From an uncultured Paracoccaceae bacterium (lineage in GTDB: Bacteria; Pseudomonadota; Alphaproteobacteria; Rhodobacterales; Rhodobacteraceae), in NCBI GenBank assembly GCA_937916485.1, contig CALFSV010000325.1, forward strand, positions 1 through 13,572: a stretch of DNA of 13,572 bases, written 5' to 3'. Positions 1 through 8,090 of this stretch are shown here, in pieces. A program made the position numbers and the translations under genes. Position 1 is the first letter of the stretch, and every line of letters starts with the position of its first letter. The notes beneath the pieces were generated by a model that ran no database searches, was not told where the DNA came from, and saw nothing but the letters and a program-made list of their open reading frames with translations.

Positions 1-9
1 CTAACAGAG

Positions 10-1047
10 ATGGGGATGTTTGACCTGTTTCGCCGCCCCAAGCCTGGCGGCCCTGCAGCCATGCGCGCGCGGCTTGAGGGGGCGATGGCCAAGCGCCGCT
101 TGCGAGGCTGGAACCCACCGCTCGAGAACATCAATGCGCTGGTCGCCTCCGGAGGACCCAGACTGCTGGCCCGTTCACGGGAATTAGTGGTGACCAACGG
201 CTATGCAGCCAATGCCTGTGAGGCTTTTGCGGCCAATCTGGTGGGCGACGGCATCAAACCGTCTTCGCTCATTACGGATGCGGCACTGCGTGACCGGGTC
301 CAGAAGCTCTGGCTCGCTTGGACGGATGAAGCGGATGCCGATGGGCTGACCGACTTCTACGGTCTGCAGGCCATGATCGCGCGCGAGATGTTTGTGGCGG
401 GCGAGTGCTTTGTTCGCCTTCGGCCCAGACGGGCGGAAGACGGGCTGCTGGTGCCTCTGCAACTGCAGCTTCTGCAATCCGAGATGCTGCCGTTTGAGAA
501 GACAGAGATGGACCCGAACGGGAACCGCATCCGCTGCGGGATCGAGTTCGACCTGATCGGGCGACGGGTGGCCTATCACTTCCGCCGCCGCCATCCGGGC
601 GACAGCACGGATCAGCGTGTGGCCGTTCCCGACACCGTCCGCGTGCCGGCCGAAGAGGTCTTGCACATCTACCGGCCGATCGATGCGGGTCAGATCCGGG
701 GCCTGCCACATGTGGCGCCTGCGATGGTGCGGCTGTTCCTGCTTGACCAATATGACGACGCTGAACTCGACCGCAAAAAGACCGCGGCGATGTTCGCGGG
801 CTTCATCACCAAGACGGCCCCCGAAGACCCGATGATGGGCGAAGGGGCAGCTGATCTCGATGGTGCCGCCATTGCGAGTCTTGAGCCCGGCACGATGCAG
901 GTGCTGCTGCCAGGCGAGGATGTGAAGTTCTCGAGCCCTGCCGATGTTGGGGGCGGCTATGAGGCGTTTCAATATCGGACGCTCTTGTCGGTTTCAGCCT
1001 CACTGGGGCTGCCGTATCACCTCGTAACCGCCACTTCTTTGGCTTAA
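10..1047 (+). pseudogene. Phage portal protein, lambda family, C-terminally truncated
   Basis: This resembles the lambda-type portal protein, the dodecameric ring at the capsid vertex through which phage DNA is packaged. The N-terminal part fits the family: a basic start (MFDLFRRPKP), then RSRELVVTNGYAANACEAF and NLVGDGIKP near residues 57-85, and ASLGLPYH near residues 330-337. Family members normally run to about 500 residues. Here the reading frame keeps only 345, and the familiar sequence stops at H337 (base 1020), where a TGDL-like, NYSS-containing stretch would be expected. Eight unrelated residues and a TAA follow. The start may be the ATG at 10 or at 16. A TAA at 2-4 in another frame may be the end of the preceding phage gene. 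No other head or tail genes follow, so this is a remnant cut by deletion or insertion. The family call is fairly sure; loss of function is inferred. Confidence 0.85.
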
Positions 1048-1263
1048 GCTTCTGATTTTAATGTAAAAAATTGACAGACCGCATGGCGCGTCCCCTAATC
1101 CGTCCCCTAACTGAAATTGTTGCACCCCACCCCATCACAAAAATATCCCCTCAGATCAGACCCCACCCAAGGGGTACCCCCACTTACGCACCACGACACC
1201 CCTTCTCACCTCTACAAATGATTCCACACGAACGGTGAGGCGTTCTGCTGCATATGGAACTGG
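1048..1263. other. Non-coding junction between portal remnant and HGGxSTG gene
   Basis: I see no convincing gene here. The stretch is less GC-rich than its surroundings at its start and then becomes C-rich. It holds a tandem 10-bp repeat (1089-1110), a 10-bp palindrome GGGGTACCCC (1171-1180) and a small hairpin GAACG-N6-CGTTC (1230-1245). The hairpin lies just past the stop of the minus-strand gene but has no T-run. A TTGACA at 1071-1076 has no good -10 partner. Confidence 0.5.
1089..1110. repeat. Tandem 10-bp direct repeat CGTCCCCTAA
   Basis: CGTCCCCTAA occurs at 1089-1098 and again at 1101-1110, with two bases (TC) between. The start-to-start distance is 12 bp. It lies about 70 bp past the point where the portal gene loses homology. 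Short tandem repeats of this kind are found next to integration sites and as recombinase arm sites, but no integrase is present in the window, so a role is only inferred. Confidence 0.6.
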
Positions 1264-1575
1264 TCAGGGTGTTTTGATCATACCAAGGGTCAGCATGGCC
1301 CCCTCGAGCTCACGCAACTCCATGAGCTTTTCTGCCCGCTTGCGTCTTATCTCGCGCGTTTCCCGGCCATGTATGGTCTTGGCCTGCGCGCAGCGCTCTC
1401 GGCCTTGCTGCGTCCTTGCACCCGTAGACGCCCCACCATGCGTCCTGCACACGGCCTTGCCGCGCATCGCAGGCTTGCAGCACTGCACACCGCTGCGCTT
1501 GCTCTTGGCCTGACAGCGTGCCGCTACAGCGCCGAAACTGGTGGTGAAGGGCTCATACACTTGGTGTCGTTCCAT
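1264..1575 (-). CDS. HGGxSTG-domain small zinc-finger-like protein
   Basis: A 103-residue basic protein of unknown function. It matches the HGGxSTG family: C21, C32 and C43 are followed by THGGASTG at residues 45-52, giving a C-x10-C-x10-C-x2-H pattern that could bind a metal. The C-terminal half is rich in Arg, Lys and Glu and probably helical. The frame stays open upstream to 1797, but the added residues look like translated non-coding DNA and the family begins close to the finger, so I chose the ATG at 1575. An AGG lies immediately before that ATG, too close to be a normal ribosome binding site, so the start is uncertain. A plausible promoter lies 18 bases upstream. From what I recall, such proteins are common in phage- and island-rich proteobacterial DNA, which fits the neighbouring portal remnant. 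Nothing in the sequence gives its job. Confidence 0.7.
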   Translation of the reverse strand: MERHQVYEPFTTSFGAVAARCQAKSKRSGVQCCKPAMRGKAVCRTHGGASTGARTQQGRERCAQAKTIHGRETREIRRKRAEKLMELRELEGAMLTLGMIKTP

Positions 1576-1592
1576 CCTACGTGTGTTGATGC

Positions 1593-1622
1593 AGGGTAGC
1601 ACAGACAGAGGTGCTTTGTCAG
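1593..1622 (-). promoter_or_regulatory. Candidate promoter with internal dyad for the HGGxSTG gene
   Basis: On the minus strand, CTGACA (1622-1617) and TACCCT (1598-1593) are separated by 18 bases and sit just upstream of the ATG at 1575. An inverted repeat AGCAC-N8-GTGCT (1598-1615) fills the spacer between them, where a repressor could block polymerase. The -35 is good and the -10 weak. Confidence 0.35.
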
Positions 1623-1750
1623 TTTGGGGCGGCAAGGGGAGCCAAGGGGCTGCGACACATCGTCCATTATGTCGACCGCGCCAAGACATGCCCCTGTTTG
1701 GCTTGTCTGTGCTTCTACAAAGCGGGTTGCGCTCGTTTGCCTTGTAGCAT

Positions 1751-1795
1751 GAGGGCCGAAATTGCGGTTCTTGGACGTTCCGTCTAATCGGCCTC
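1751..1795 (-). terminator. Nested stem-loop at the operon's 3' end
   Basis: The outer arms, gagggccga (1751-1759) and tcggcctc (1788-1795), pair with one bulged base, and a small inner hairpin ggacg-ttc-cgtct (1773-1785) lies inside. The outer stem includes the stop codon of the last operon gene. There is no U-tract after the stem on the minus strand, so this is at best a weak or factor-dependent terminator, or an mRNA-protecting 3' structure. Confidence 0.3.
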
Positions 1796-2873
1796 ATTCC
1801 CCTAGAGGCACATAATCCCTATCGTATTTGAAGTAGCGCGGGCCGACCAGCTTGATCCCTTCGGGCGTCCGCCAGAGCGGGTTGCAGGGCCAGGCAAGGG
1901 TGATCAGCCTTTGACCGTATTTCAGGGAATCGGTGGTCACCGGATCGCCGCTATCCGCCTCGACAAGGGTAATCAGGTCGGGGGTGGTGGCCAGCACGGT
2001 GCCGTCCTTTTCTGCAATCAGAAATTCGTTCTGAAAATCAAGGCGCAGGGTCTGGTTGCGATACTCTTCGACCCCCGACACAGTGGCCTTGCCCCGGGCA
2101 AAGCCGCCTTCGGTACGCCGTTCGATGTCCATGATCCGGCCATGGAACAGGATCTGCGCCCCCAGCAGGTCTGCCAATGCTGCGACAGGGTCGGCGTGGG
2201 CGGCCCGGGCGCTGCGCAGGGTCTCGCCCACCTTGGCACATAGCGACAGGGTGCCCCGCACCACGGCCTCTTTGGCGACCTTGCCCGACATCGGGTAAAA
2301 CGCCAGCAGCGCCGATCCCCCCATCTCGATCGTGGCGGCCCGGGCCAGCCGCTCTGTCCAGGCGTTCGACACCGTGTCGAGGACTAGCGAATTGCCCTTG
2401 TCATCGCACAGCACCATTGGGGTGGCCGATACCCCGGAAAGGGTAAAGGTGACCATCTGCAGCTCGGGGAAGGCCCGGCCCATGCCGTCGCCGTCAATGA
2501 GCGGCAGGCCAGAGGCGGCGGCAACGACAAAGGGCGTGGTCGAGTTGACGCCCCCCGCCTCGCCGCACAGGACGGCGTCGATCTTGCGGCCCATCACCTT
2601 TTCAAGCGCCCGGAAGGCGTTCATCAACTCGTCCCCCTGGGGCAGCTTTTCGGTCATGACGGTGGGGGCGCCCATCATGCAGACCGGGACGACCAGGGCG
2701 TCGTCATCCAGCTCTGACACATCCATAAGGCTGACCGGCCCGTATTGGCGAATGGCCTGCTGGGCCATTAGCTTGCCCACATAGGGGTCGCCCCCGCCGC
2801 CAGTGCCAAGAACAGCCCCGCCTATGGCGATGTCCTCCATATCGGCCACGTCGATTTTGCGCAGAATGGTCAT
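1794..2873 (-). CDS. DUF917-family protein, paralogue B
   Basis: A 359-residue protein of the DUF917 family, which as I recall Pfam now links to S-methyl-thiohydantoin desulfurase. Its partners are usually hydantoinase/oxoprolinase proteins. Visible marks are the glycine-rich GTGGGGDPYVG at residues 23-33, LCGEAGGVNSTTP at 102-114 and LPLIDGDGMGRAFPELQM at 123-140. There is no signal peptide or membrane span, so it should be cytoplasmic. It is the last gene of the operon. An AAGGA sits seven bases before the ATG and overlaps the end of the upstream paralogue, whose stop is only 11 bases away. It differs clearly from that paralogue in the middle and C-terminal parts, so the pair is not a recent duplication. 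The family call is firm; the reaction is unknown. Confidence 0.87.
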   Translation of the reverse strand: MTILRKIDVADMEDIAIGGAVLGTGGGGDPYVGKLMAQQAIRQYGPVSLMDVSELDDDALVVPVCMMGAPTVMTEKLPQGDELMNAFRALEKVMGRKIDAVLCGEAGGVNSTTPFVVAAASGLPLIDGDGMGRAFPELQMVTFTLSGVSATPMVLCDDKGNSLVLDTVSNAWTERLARAATIEMGGSALLAFYPMSGKVAKEAVVRGTLSLCAKVGETLRSARAAHADPVAALADLLGAQILFHGRIMDIERRTEGGFARGKATVSGVEEYRNQTLRLDFQNEFLIAEKDGTVLATTPDLITLVEADSGDPVTTDSLKYGQRLITLAWPCNPLWRTPEGIKLVGPRYFKYDRDYVPLGE

Positions 2874-2884
2874 GTCAGTTCCTT

Positions 2885-3991
2885 TCAGCCGTGCACCGGA
2901 CCAAGGGCCAGGGGGGTGAATGTGAGGTCGGGATAACCAAAGGCCTGAGGGCCGACGACGGCCATCGCCTCGGGTGTTTTCATCAGGTCGTGGACGGGCA
3001 GGCCGATCACCGCGACCCGCTGGCCGTAGCGCAAGACCTCAGTGGTGATCGGTTCCCCGGTTTCGAGGTCAAGGTTAATGATCAGGTCGGGGACCATGAT
3101 GACGGGCGTGCCGTCGACCCACAGGACAAGGTTTTCGTTCTGGATGGCGATCCGCCCTTCGCAGCCCTGCCAGTCGCCCGATCCTGCGATCTTGGCCTCG
3201 CCCCGGGCAAAACCACCCTTCAGCTCGCGCCGGATGTCGGTAATCTTGCCGGTAAAGAACAGGGTGGCCCCAGTGGTGGCAATTACCCGGTCCACGACGT
3301 CCAGCCTGCGGGCGCGGGCATCAAGCACCGTCCGCCCGATCTGAAGGGCCTGTGTCATCGTGTTGGGCACTGCTGTGCGCCGCACAAAGTCCATCCGCAT
3401 GGGCGCAATCGCCAGACCGGCCGCCGCCCCCATCGCGACAGAGGTGTCGCGGGCGAACCGTTCCAGCCAGTACATGTCGACCACGTCGCGGAACACCACC
3501 GTGTTGCCCTTGTCATCTGCAATGGCGGCGGGGGCAGGTTTGGCCCCGTAGATGAAGAACGTCGTCATCTGCACTTCGGGAAAGGCCCGGCCCATGCCGT
3601 CCCCGTCGATGACGGGCAGGCCCGCCTGCGCGGCCGTGATCACCGGCTCCATCGAATTGGCCCCGCCGATCTCGGCGCAGATCAGCGCCGACATCTTGAC
3701 CTTGGCCACGTCCTCAACGGCGCGCATGGCGCAGTAGCATTCCTCGCCCTGTTCGATCTTTTCAACGCCGACAACCGGGGCGCCGATGCCACCCACCTCG
3801 CCGATCCAGGCGTCATCCGGCAGCGCCTCAAGCGGGAGGATGTCGACCGTCGCCCCTTTGCGCAGCAGTTCGCGGGATCGCAGCATGCCGACATAGGGGT
3901 TTCCCCCGCCGCCGGTGCCCAGAAGGGCCGCCCCGATGGAAAGTGGCAGAAGGTCTGCCTCAAGCAGCGGATAGGCGTCTTTAGCCGACAT
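2885..3991 (-). CDS. DUF917-family protein, paralogue A
   Basis: A 368-residue cytoplasmic DUF917 protein and the nearest partner of the hydantoinase gene. The family marks are GTGGGGNPYVG at residues 25-35, ICAEIGGANSMEP at 104-116 and LPVIDGDGMGRAFPEVQM at 125-142. The frame is open further upstream to 4096, but that part is the hydantoinase gene read in another frame and looks unlike the family. The ATG at 3991 puts the glycine-rich motif at the same distance from the start as in the second paralogue, so I chose it. It overlaps the hydantoinase stop by 11 bases, which suggests coupled translation. At the start of the second conserved block it has CAEIGG where paralogue B has CGEAGG. The role is inferred from context: joint action with the hydantoinase on a cyclic amide or thiohydantoin-like compound. 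Confidence 0.87.
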   Translation of the reverse strand: MSAKDAYPLLEADLLPLSIGAALLGTGGGGNPYVGMLRSRELLRKGATVDILPLEALPDDAWIGEVGGIGAPVVGVEKIEQGEECYCAMRAVEDVAKVKMSALICAEIGGANSMEPVITAAQAGLPVIDGDGMGRAFPEVQMTTFFIYGAKPAPAAIADDKGNTVVFRDVVDMYWLERFARDTSVAMGAAAGLAIAPMRMDFVRRTAVPNTMTQALQIGRTVLDARARRLDVVDRVIATTGATLFFTGKITDIRRELKGGFARGEAKIAGSGDWQGCEGRIAIQNENLVLWVDGTPVIMVPDLIINLDLETGEPITTEVLRYGQRVAVIGLPVHDLMKTPEAMAVVGPQAFGYPDLTFTPLALGPVHG

Positions 3992-5528
3992 GAAGTTCAC
4001 CCACCGCCTTGACCCGCACGCGGGTGGCATTGCCGGGCAGGTAGGCCAGCGGGACATCCTCGACATCGACGATCTCAATGGTTTCGCGCCGGGCACCCGC
4101 GGCCACGGCGGCCTCTGTCGCGCGGGCCTTGGCGTCGGTCAGCGCCTCGTCGCGGCCAATCTCTGCTAAGGAATACACCCGATCGACCTCACCGCTGACC
4201 TGGGCGATGGCGGCGCCCACGGCATTGGCCACGGCGAAATGGTTGGGCATGATCAGCTCCAGCCCTGCAATCGGCCCCTCAACCAGGATCGAGCCGCCAC
4301 CCACCACGATGACGGGAAGGGGGTCAGCCGAGATGCGGGCGCGTTCGACAGAATCCTCGAGCATAAAGGCAATGCGGTCCCGCGCCTTGCGGATCAGGTC
4401 CGGGCTGAGGCCCGCGACCTTGCTCTTGTCGCCAAGGTCGGCGGCCCCATCGGCCACGATGATGTCAGAGGTGGTCAGCGTCTCGCCCCCGAAAATCAGC
4501 GCCTCGGTGACAATCCGGTAGCCGACGGACTGCGGGCCGACCGTCAGAGCGTCCGGGCCATCGACGACGAGCGATCCGCCCCCAAGGCCGATGGAAAAGA
4601 CGTCCGGCATGCGAAAGTTGGTGCGCACGCCGCCAACCTCGACCGCGACGGTGGCCTGCCTCGGGAAGCCCTTTTGCAGGGACCCAACGTCCGAGGTCGT
4701 GCCGCCGATATCGACGACGATGGCGTCCTGCACCCCGGACAGAAATGCCGCTCCGCGCATGGAGTTTGTGGGGCCGGAGGCAAAAGTCAGAACCGGGAAC
4801 CTTTCGGCAAATTCGGCATCCATCAGGGTGCCGTCGTTCTGGGTCAGGTAGAACCGAGCGGTAAAGCCTACATCGGCCAGCGCTCCGCGAAAGGCCGCGA
4901 CCACATCGCGCGACAGGTCGCGCAGACAGGCGTTCATGATGGCGGCATTCTCGCGTTCAAGCAGGCCGATGCGGCCGATGTCTGAGGACAGGGTGATATG
5001 GGCCTCGGGCAGGGCCTTGGCCAGGATCTCACCTGCCTGACGCTCAAAGTCCGTAGAGACGGGGGAAAAGACCGCCGTGACGGCGACCGACTTGACGCCC
5101 CGTTCGCGGATCTGGTCCGCGATGGCGACAAGCTCTGCCTCGTCGATCGGCGAGATCACCCGCCCGTCGAATTCATTGCCGCCATGGGCCAGGAACCAAT
5201 GGTTGCCGATCACGTCGCGCAGGTCCTCGGGCCAGTCGACCATCGGGGGCAGGGACGCGGTGGCGGGCAGGCACAGCCGGACGGCGGCGGTCGGTGCAAG
5301 GTCGCGGCGTTGGACGACGGCGTTGGTGAAATGGGTGGTCCCGATCATCACCACGTCAACGGCCGAGGCCTCCATCCCGGCGGCATCAAGCACCTTGCGC
5401 AGGGCGTTGACCACGCCGGTCATCACATCCTTGCTGGTCGCGGCCTTTACGCCTGCGATGACCGTGTTGCCATCCATCACGACGGCATCGGTATTGGTGC
5501 CGCCCACGTCTATGCCGATCCGGATCAT
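3981..5528 (-). CDS. Hydantoinase/oxoprolinase family protein, short form
   Basis: This belongs to the HyuA-like family, whose members use ATP to open cyclic amides such as hydantoins or 5-oxoproline. It has the actin/hexokinase-type nucleotide motifs: DVGGTNTD at residues 7-14, GTTHFTNA at 63-70, DIGGTTSDVG at 273-282, GLGGGS at 314-319 and VVGGGSIL at 408-415. At 515 residues it is much shorter than classical HyuA (near 700). That is the usual size of the form that neighbours DUF917 genes rather than HyuB, and no HyuB is present. It is soluble and has no signal peptide. The ATG at 5528 overlaps the upstream ATPase stop as ATGA, with AAGGAAG as ribosome binding site inside that gene. The family is certain. 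The substrate is not, and carboxylase-type or kinase-like activity is also possible within this fold. Confidence 0.9.
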   Translation of the reverse strand: MIRIGIDVGGTNTDAVVMDGNTVIAGVKAATSKDVMTGVVNALRKVLDAAGMEASAVDVVMIGTTHFTNAVVQRRDLAPTAAVRLCLPATASLPPMVDWPEDLRDVIGNHWFLAHGGNEFDGRVISPIDEAELVAIADQIRERGVKSVAVTAVFSPVSTDFERQAGEILAKALPEAHITLSSDIGRIGLLERENAAIMNACLRDLSRDVVAAFRGALADVGFTARFYLTQNDGTLMDAEFAERFPVLTFASGPTNSMRGAAFLSGVQDAIVVDIGGTTSDVGSLQKGFPRQATVAVEVGGVRTNFRMPDVFSIGLGGGSLVVDGPDALTVGPQSVGYRIVTEALIFGGETLTTSDIIVADGAADLGDKSKVAGLSPDLIRKARDRIAFMLEDSVERARISADPLPVIVVGGGSILVEGPIAGLELIMPNHFAVANAVGAAIAQVSGEVDRVYSLAEIGRDEALTDAKARATEAAVAAGARRETIEIVDVEDVPLAYLPGNATRVRVKAVGELHVG

Positions 5529-6412
5529 GTCTGTGCTTCCTTCGTTTGGGCCTGGGTGCGCAATGCAAGCAGGTCTTCGGCGGTTGGTATCTCGCCGTTG
5601 ATAAGGGGGATCTTGGGCCTCAACGCCTCTTCCTCGGCTGAAATGACGGGGACAGAGGCAAGCAGGAGGCGGGTGTAATCGTGTCGGGGATCGGCAAAGA
5701 CCGAAGCCACGGGGCCCGTCTCGACGATCTTGCCGAGGTAAAGGACACCGACGTCCTGGGCAAAGTTGCGCATCAGGCTCAGGTCATGGCTGATGAAAAG
5801 GTAGGTCAGGCCAAGCTGGTCGACGAGGCCCTCCAGAAGCTCGATCACGCGGGCCTGGACCGATACGTCAAGGGCCGATGTCGGCTCATCCAGCACCAGA
5901 AGGCGGGGTTCAACGGCAAGGGCGCGGGCGATGGCGACGCGCTGCTTTTGCCCGCCAGAAAGCTCGTGCGGATAGCGGTCGGCAAAGTGGCGCGGCATCT
6001 GCACCATTTCCAAAAGCTTGGCCACACGCGCCTTGCGGTCACCGGCATAGTGATGGGCATCGAGTGCGACGCGGATCGACTGCCCCACGGTCCGGCGTGG
6101 GTTCAGCGACGCGCCGGGGTTCTGGAACACCATCTGGACCTGTTGGCGATGGGCCAGCGTCGCCTGCCGCCCTAGGATGCTTTGCCCGTCGATCAGGATG
6201 TCGCCGGATGTGGGCGGTGTCAGCCCCATGATCATCCGTGCAATGGTGGACTTGCCCGACCCGCTTTCGCCTGCAAGGCCGTAGACGTCGCCCTTCTGGA
6301 TCGCAAAGGACACCCCGTCCACCGCCCGTACCTCTCCGGCAGAGCGGCCAAAGGCCCCCTTGAGGGCATAGGTCTTGACCACATCGCGCAGTTCCAGAAC
6401 CGGAGCGGTCAT
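5525..6412 (-). CDS. ABC transporter ATPase, DppF/OppF-like
   Basis: One of two cytoplasmic ATPases that power this peptide-type importer. It carries Walker A GESGSGKST (residues 48-56), Q-loop Q97, signature LSGGQ (151-155), Walker B LLVLDEP (171-177) and switch His209. The C-terminal tail keeps the PLINGEIP segment (269-276) typical of the oligopeptide ATPase extension, which places it with DppF/OppF. Its length of 295 residues is slightly below the usual 310-330. The start at 6412 has a strong GGAGGG a few bases ahead and overlaps the stop of the other ATPase as ATGA. Every catalytic motif is intact. The substrate cannot be told from the ATPase. Confidence 0.93.
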   Translation of the reverse strand: MTAPVLELRDVVKTYALKGAFGRSAGEVRAVDGVSFAIQKGDVYGLAGESGSGKSTIARMIMGLTPPTSGDILIDGQSILGRQATLAHRQQVQMVFQNPGASLNPRRTVGQSIRVALDAHHYAGDRKARVAKLLEMVQMPRHFADRYPHELSGGQKQRVAIARALAVEPRLLVLDEPTSALDVSVQARVIELLEGLVDQLGLTYLFISHDLSLMRNFAQDVGVLYLGKIVETGPVASVFADPRHDYTRLLLASVPVISAEEEALRPKIPLINGEIPTAEDLLALRTQAQTKEAQT

Positions 6413-7227
6413 TGGTCCCTCCCGGTCAGGCGCGGCACGGCGGCGATCAGGTCGCGGGTATAAGCCTGCTTCGGGGCCTCGAATATGCCGGCGGTTGGAC
6501 CGTGTTCGACAATCTCGCCCTTGTTCATGACGTAAGTGTAGCCAGAGGTTTCGCGCACGACACCGAGGTTGTGGGTGATCATCAAAAGGGCCAGTCCCTT
6601 TTCGGTGACGAGGTCTTTCAGCAGCTTGAGGATCTGGGCCTGCGTTGTGACGTCAAGCGCCGTCCCCGGCTCATCCGCGATCAGAAGGCGGGGCTCGGAC
6701 AGTAGTGCCATCGCGATCAGGATACGCTGGCGCATGCCCCCCGACAGCATGATGGGGAAGGAGGCCGCGACCCGCTCAGGGTCGCGCATCCGCACCTGGG
6801 CAAGGACGTCGAGGACCCTTGCCTTACGCTCTTTGCCGGACCGGTTCCGGCCAAGGCGGCGGTCGGCGTACTTCAGGATCGTCCCGAGCTGGTCGTAGAT
6901 GGTGAAAACCGGGTTAAGTGAGGACATGGGGTCCTGAAACACCATGCTCATGGCGGTGCCCCGCAGCTTGAGCCTTTCGCGTTCGGGCAGGGTCAGCAGG
7001 TCGCGCCCGTCAAAGAAGATCGCCCCGCCGTCAATCTTGGCCGGGGGCTGGGGCAGGATGCCCATGATCGTCTTCATCGTGACCGACTTGCCCGATCCGC
7101 TTTCGCCTACCAGCGCAATCTGCGCCCCCTCGGGCACGTCAAGCGAGACGGATTTCAGCACCTCGACCCGCCGGCCATAGGTGGTGAAGGACACGCTGAG
7201 GTTCTGGACGGACAGAAGTGCTGTCAT
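6409..7227 (-). CDS. ABC transporter ATPase, DppD/OppD-like, short
   Basis: The second ATPase of the importer. Walker A GESGSGKS is at residues 41-48, Q-loop Q98, signature LSGGM 161-165, Walker B LLIADEP 181-187 and switch His219. The reading frame extends upstream to 7614, but that is permease sequence in another frame. The ATG at 7227 gives a proper ATPase N-terminus and an ATGA overlap with the permease stop. At 272 residues it ends soon after TRDLIAAVPRLTG and lacks the C-terminal extension, with its cysteines, that most DppD/OppD proteins carry. The residue after the Walker B Glu-Pro is Gly188, where Thr is more common. Both are probably lineage variants rather than damage, since all catalytic residues remain. 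Confidence 0.92.
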   Translation of the reverse strand: MTALLSVQNLSVSFTTYGRRVEVLKSVSLDVPEGAQIALVGESGSGKSVTMKTIMGILPQPPAKIDGGAIFFDGRDLLTLPERERLKLRGTAMSMVFQDPMSSLNPVFTIYDQLGTILKYADRRLGRNRSGKERKARVLDVLAQVRMRDPERVAASFPIMLSGGMRQRILIAMALLSEPRLLIADEPGTALDVTTQAQILKLLKDLVTEKGLALLMITHNLGVVRETSGYTYVMNKGEIVEHGPTAGIFEAPKQAYTRDLIAAVPRLTGRDQ

Positions 7228-8090
7228 CGCACGTCCTCCACGTCGAACATGTCGCGCAAGCCGTCGCCCAGAAGGTTGAAGCCAAGGGCAACAAACAGGA
7301 TCGCGCAGCCGGGCAGGACGCTTTCCCACCAGTAGTCGGGCAGGAACGACGCGCCCGAGGCAACCATCGTCCCAAGGTCGGGGGTGGGGGGCTGAATGCC
7401 CAGCCCCAGAAACGACAGCGCCGCCCCGATCAGGATCACGAACCCCGCATCCAGCGAAGTCTTGACGGCTATGGCGGACACGCAATTGGGCAGGATTTCG
7501 CGGAACAGGATATGTGCCTTTGATGCGCCCAGCGTTTCGGCCGCCTCGACAAACTCCTGACTGCGTAGTTGCCGGGTGAGCGAATAGATCAGCCGGGTGT
7601 GCCAGGTCCACCACAAAAGCGCGATGGCCAGCATCGAATTGGTCAGCGACGGGGTTAGGACCGCGGCGACCGCCAGCGCCATGACAAGCGGTGGTATGGC
7701 CAGGGCGATATCGGTGATGCGCATGATCACAATCTCGACCCAGCCGCCAAAGTATCCAGCGAGCAGGCCAAGGATCACCCCAACCGGGATCGCAATGCCC
7801 AGCACCACCACCGCCAGCAGCAGCGACACCCGCAGGCCAAAGATGACGCGCGTAAAGATGTCCCGCCCGACGTTGTCAGTGCCAAACCAATGGACCGCAG
7901 ACGGGGGCTGATGGCGATTGCGGAAATCTACGACCGCGCCGACATGTTCCGGGAAGGGGGTGATATAGGGGGCCAGCAGCGCCAGTGAGACCGAGGTGAT
8001 GACGATGATCGCCCCGATCACCGCCGTCGGATTGCGCGAGAACCGGAACCAGTTCTGCCAGGCGTTGGACAGGGCTTCCTGCTGGCTCAT
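7224..8090 (-). CDS. ABC transporter permease, DppC/OppC-like
   Basis: An inner-membrane permease subunit of the importer, 288 residues with about six membrane spans. The first span lies near residues 22-42. The OppC signature HWFGTDNVGRDIFTRVIFG is at 67-85. The cytoplasmic EAA loop that docks on an ATPase, EAAETLGASKAHILFREILP, is at 182-201. The LSFLGLGIQPPTPDLGTMV block at 225-243 is also typical. It overlaps both neighbours by four bases (ATGA), so expression is probably tied to them. Length and motifs are normal. Confidence 0.93.
   Translation of the reverse strand: MSQQEALSNAWQNWFRFSRNPTAVIGAIIVITSVSLALLAPYITPFPEHVGAVVDFRNRHQPPSAVHWFGTDNVGRDIFTRVIFGLRVSLLLAVVVLGIAIPVGVILGLLAGYFGGWVEIVIMRITDIALAIPPLVMALAVAAVLTPSLTNSMLAIALLWWTWHTRLIYSLTRQLRSQEFVEAAETLGASKAHILFREILPNCVSAIAVKTSLDAGFVILIGAALSFLGLGIQPPTPDLGTMVASGASFLPDYWWESVLPGCAILFVALGFNLLGDGLRDMFDVEDVR

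Noticed and set aside
184..972. Minus-strand open frame opposite the portal gene
   Set aside because: The + strand carries recognisable portal sequence and the antisense product has no family features.
1171..1180. Palindrome GGGGTACCCC
   Set aside because: A single short palindrome in C-rich non-coding DNA with no partner or neighbouring promoter is easily due to chance.
1767..1780. Possible LexA box, GTTC repeated
   Set aside because: The spacing is GTTC-N6-GTTC, not the N7 expected for alphaproteobacterial LexA sites, and it lies at the 3' end of the operon.
1576..1797. N-terminal extension of the HGGxSTG frame to 177 residues
   Set aside because: The extra residues resemble translated non-coding DNA and would cover the plausible promoter. 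The recognisable domain starts after 1575.
2891..4012. Long open frame on the + strand opposite DUF917 paralogue A (about 373 codons)
   Set aside because: It is antisense to a gene with clear family motifs, its composition is that of mirrored GC-rich coding DNA (many His, Asp, Gly and Arg), and it shows no recognisable domain.
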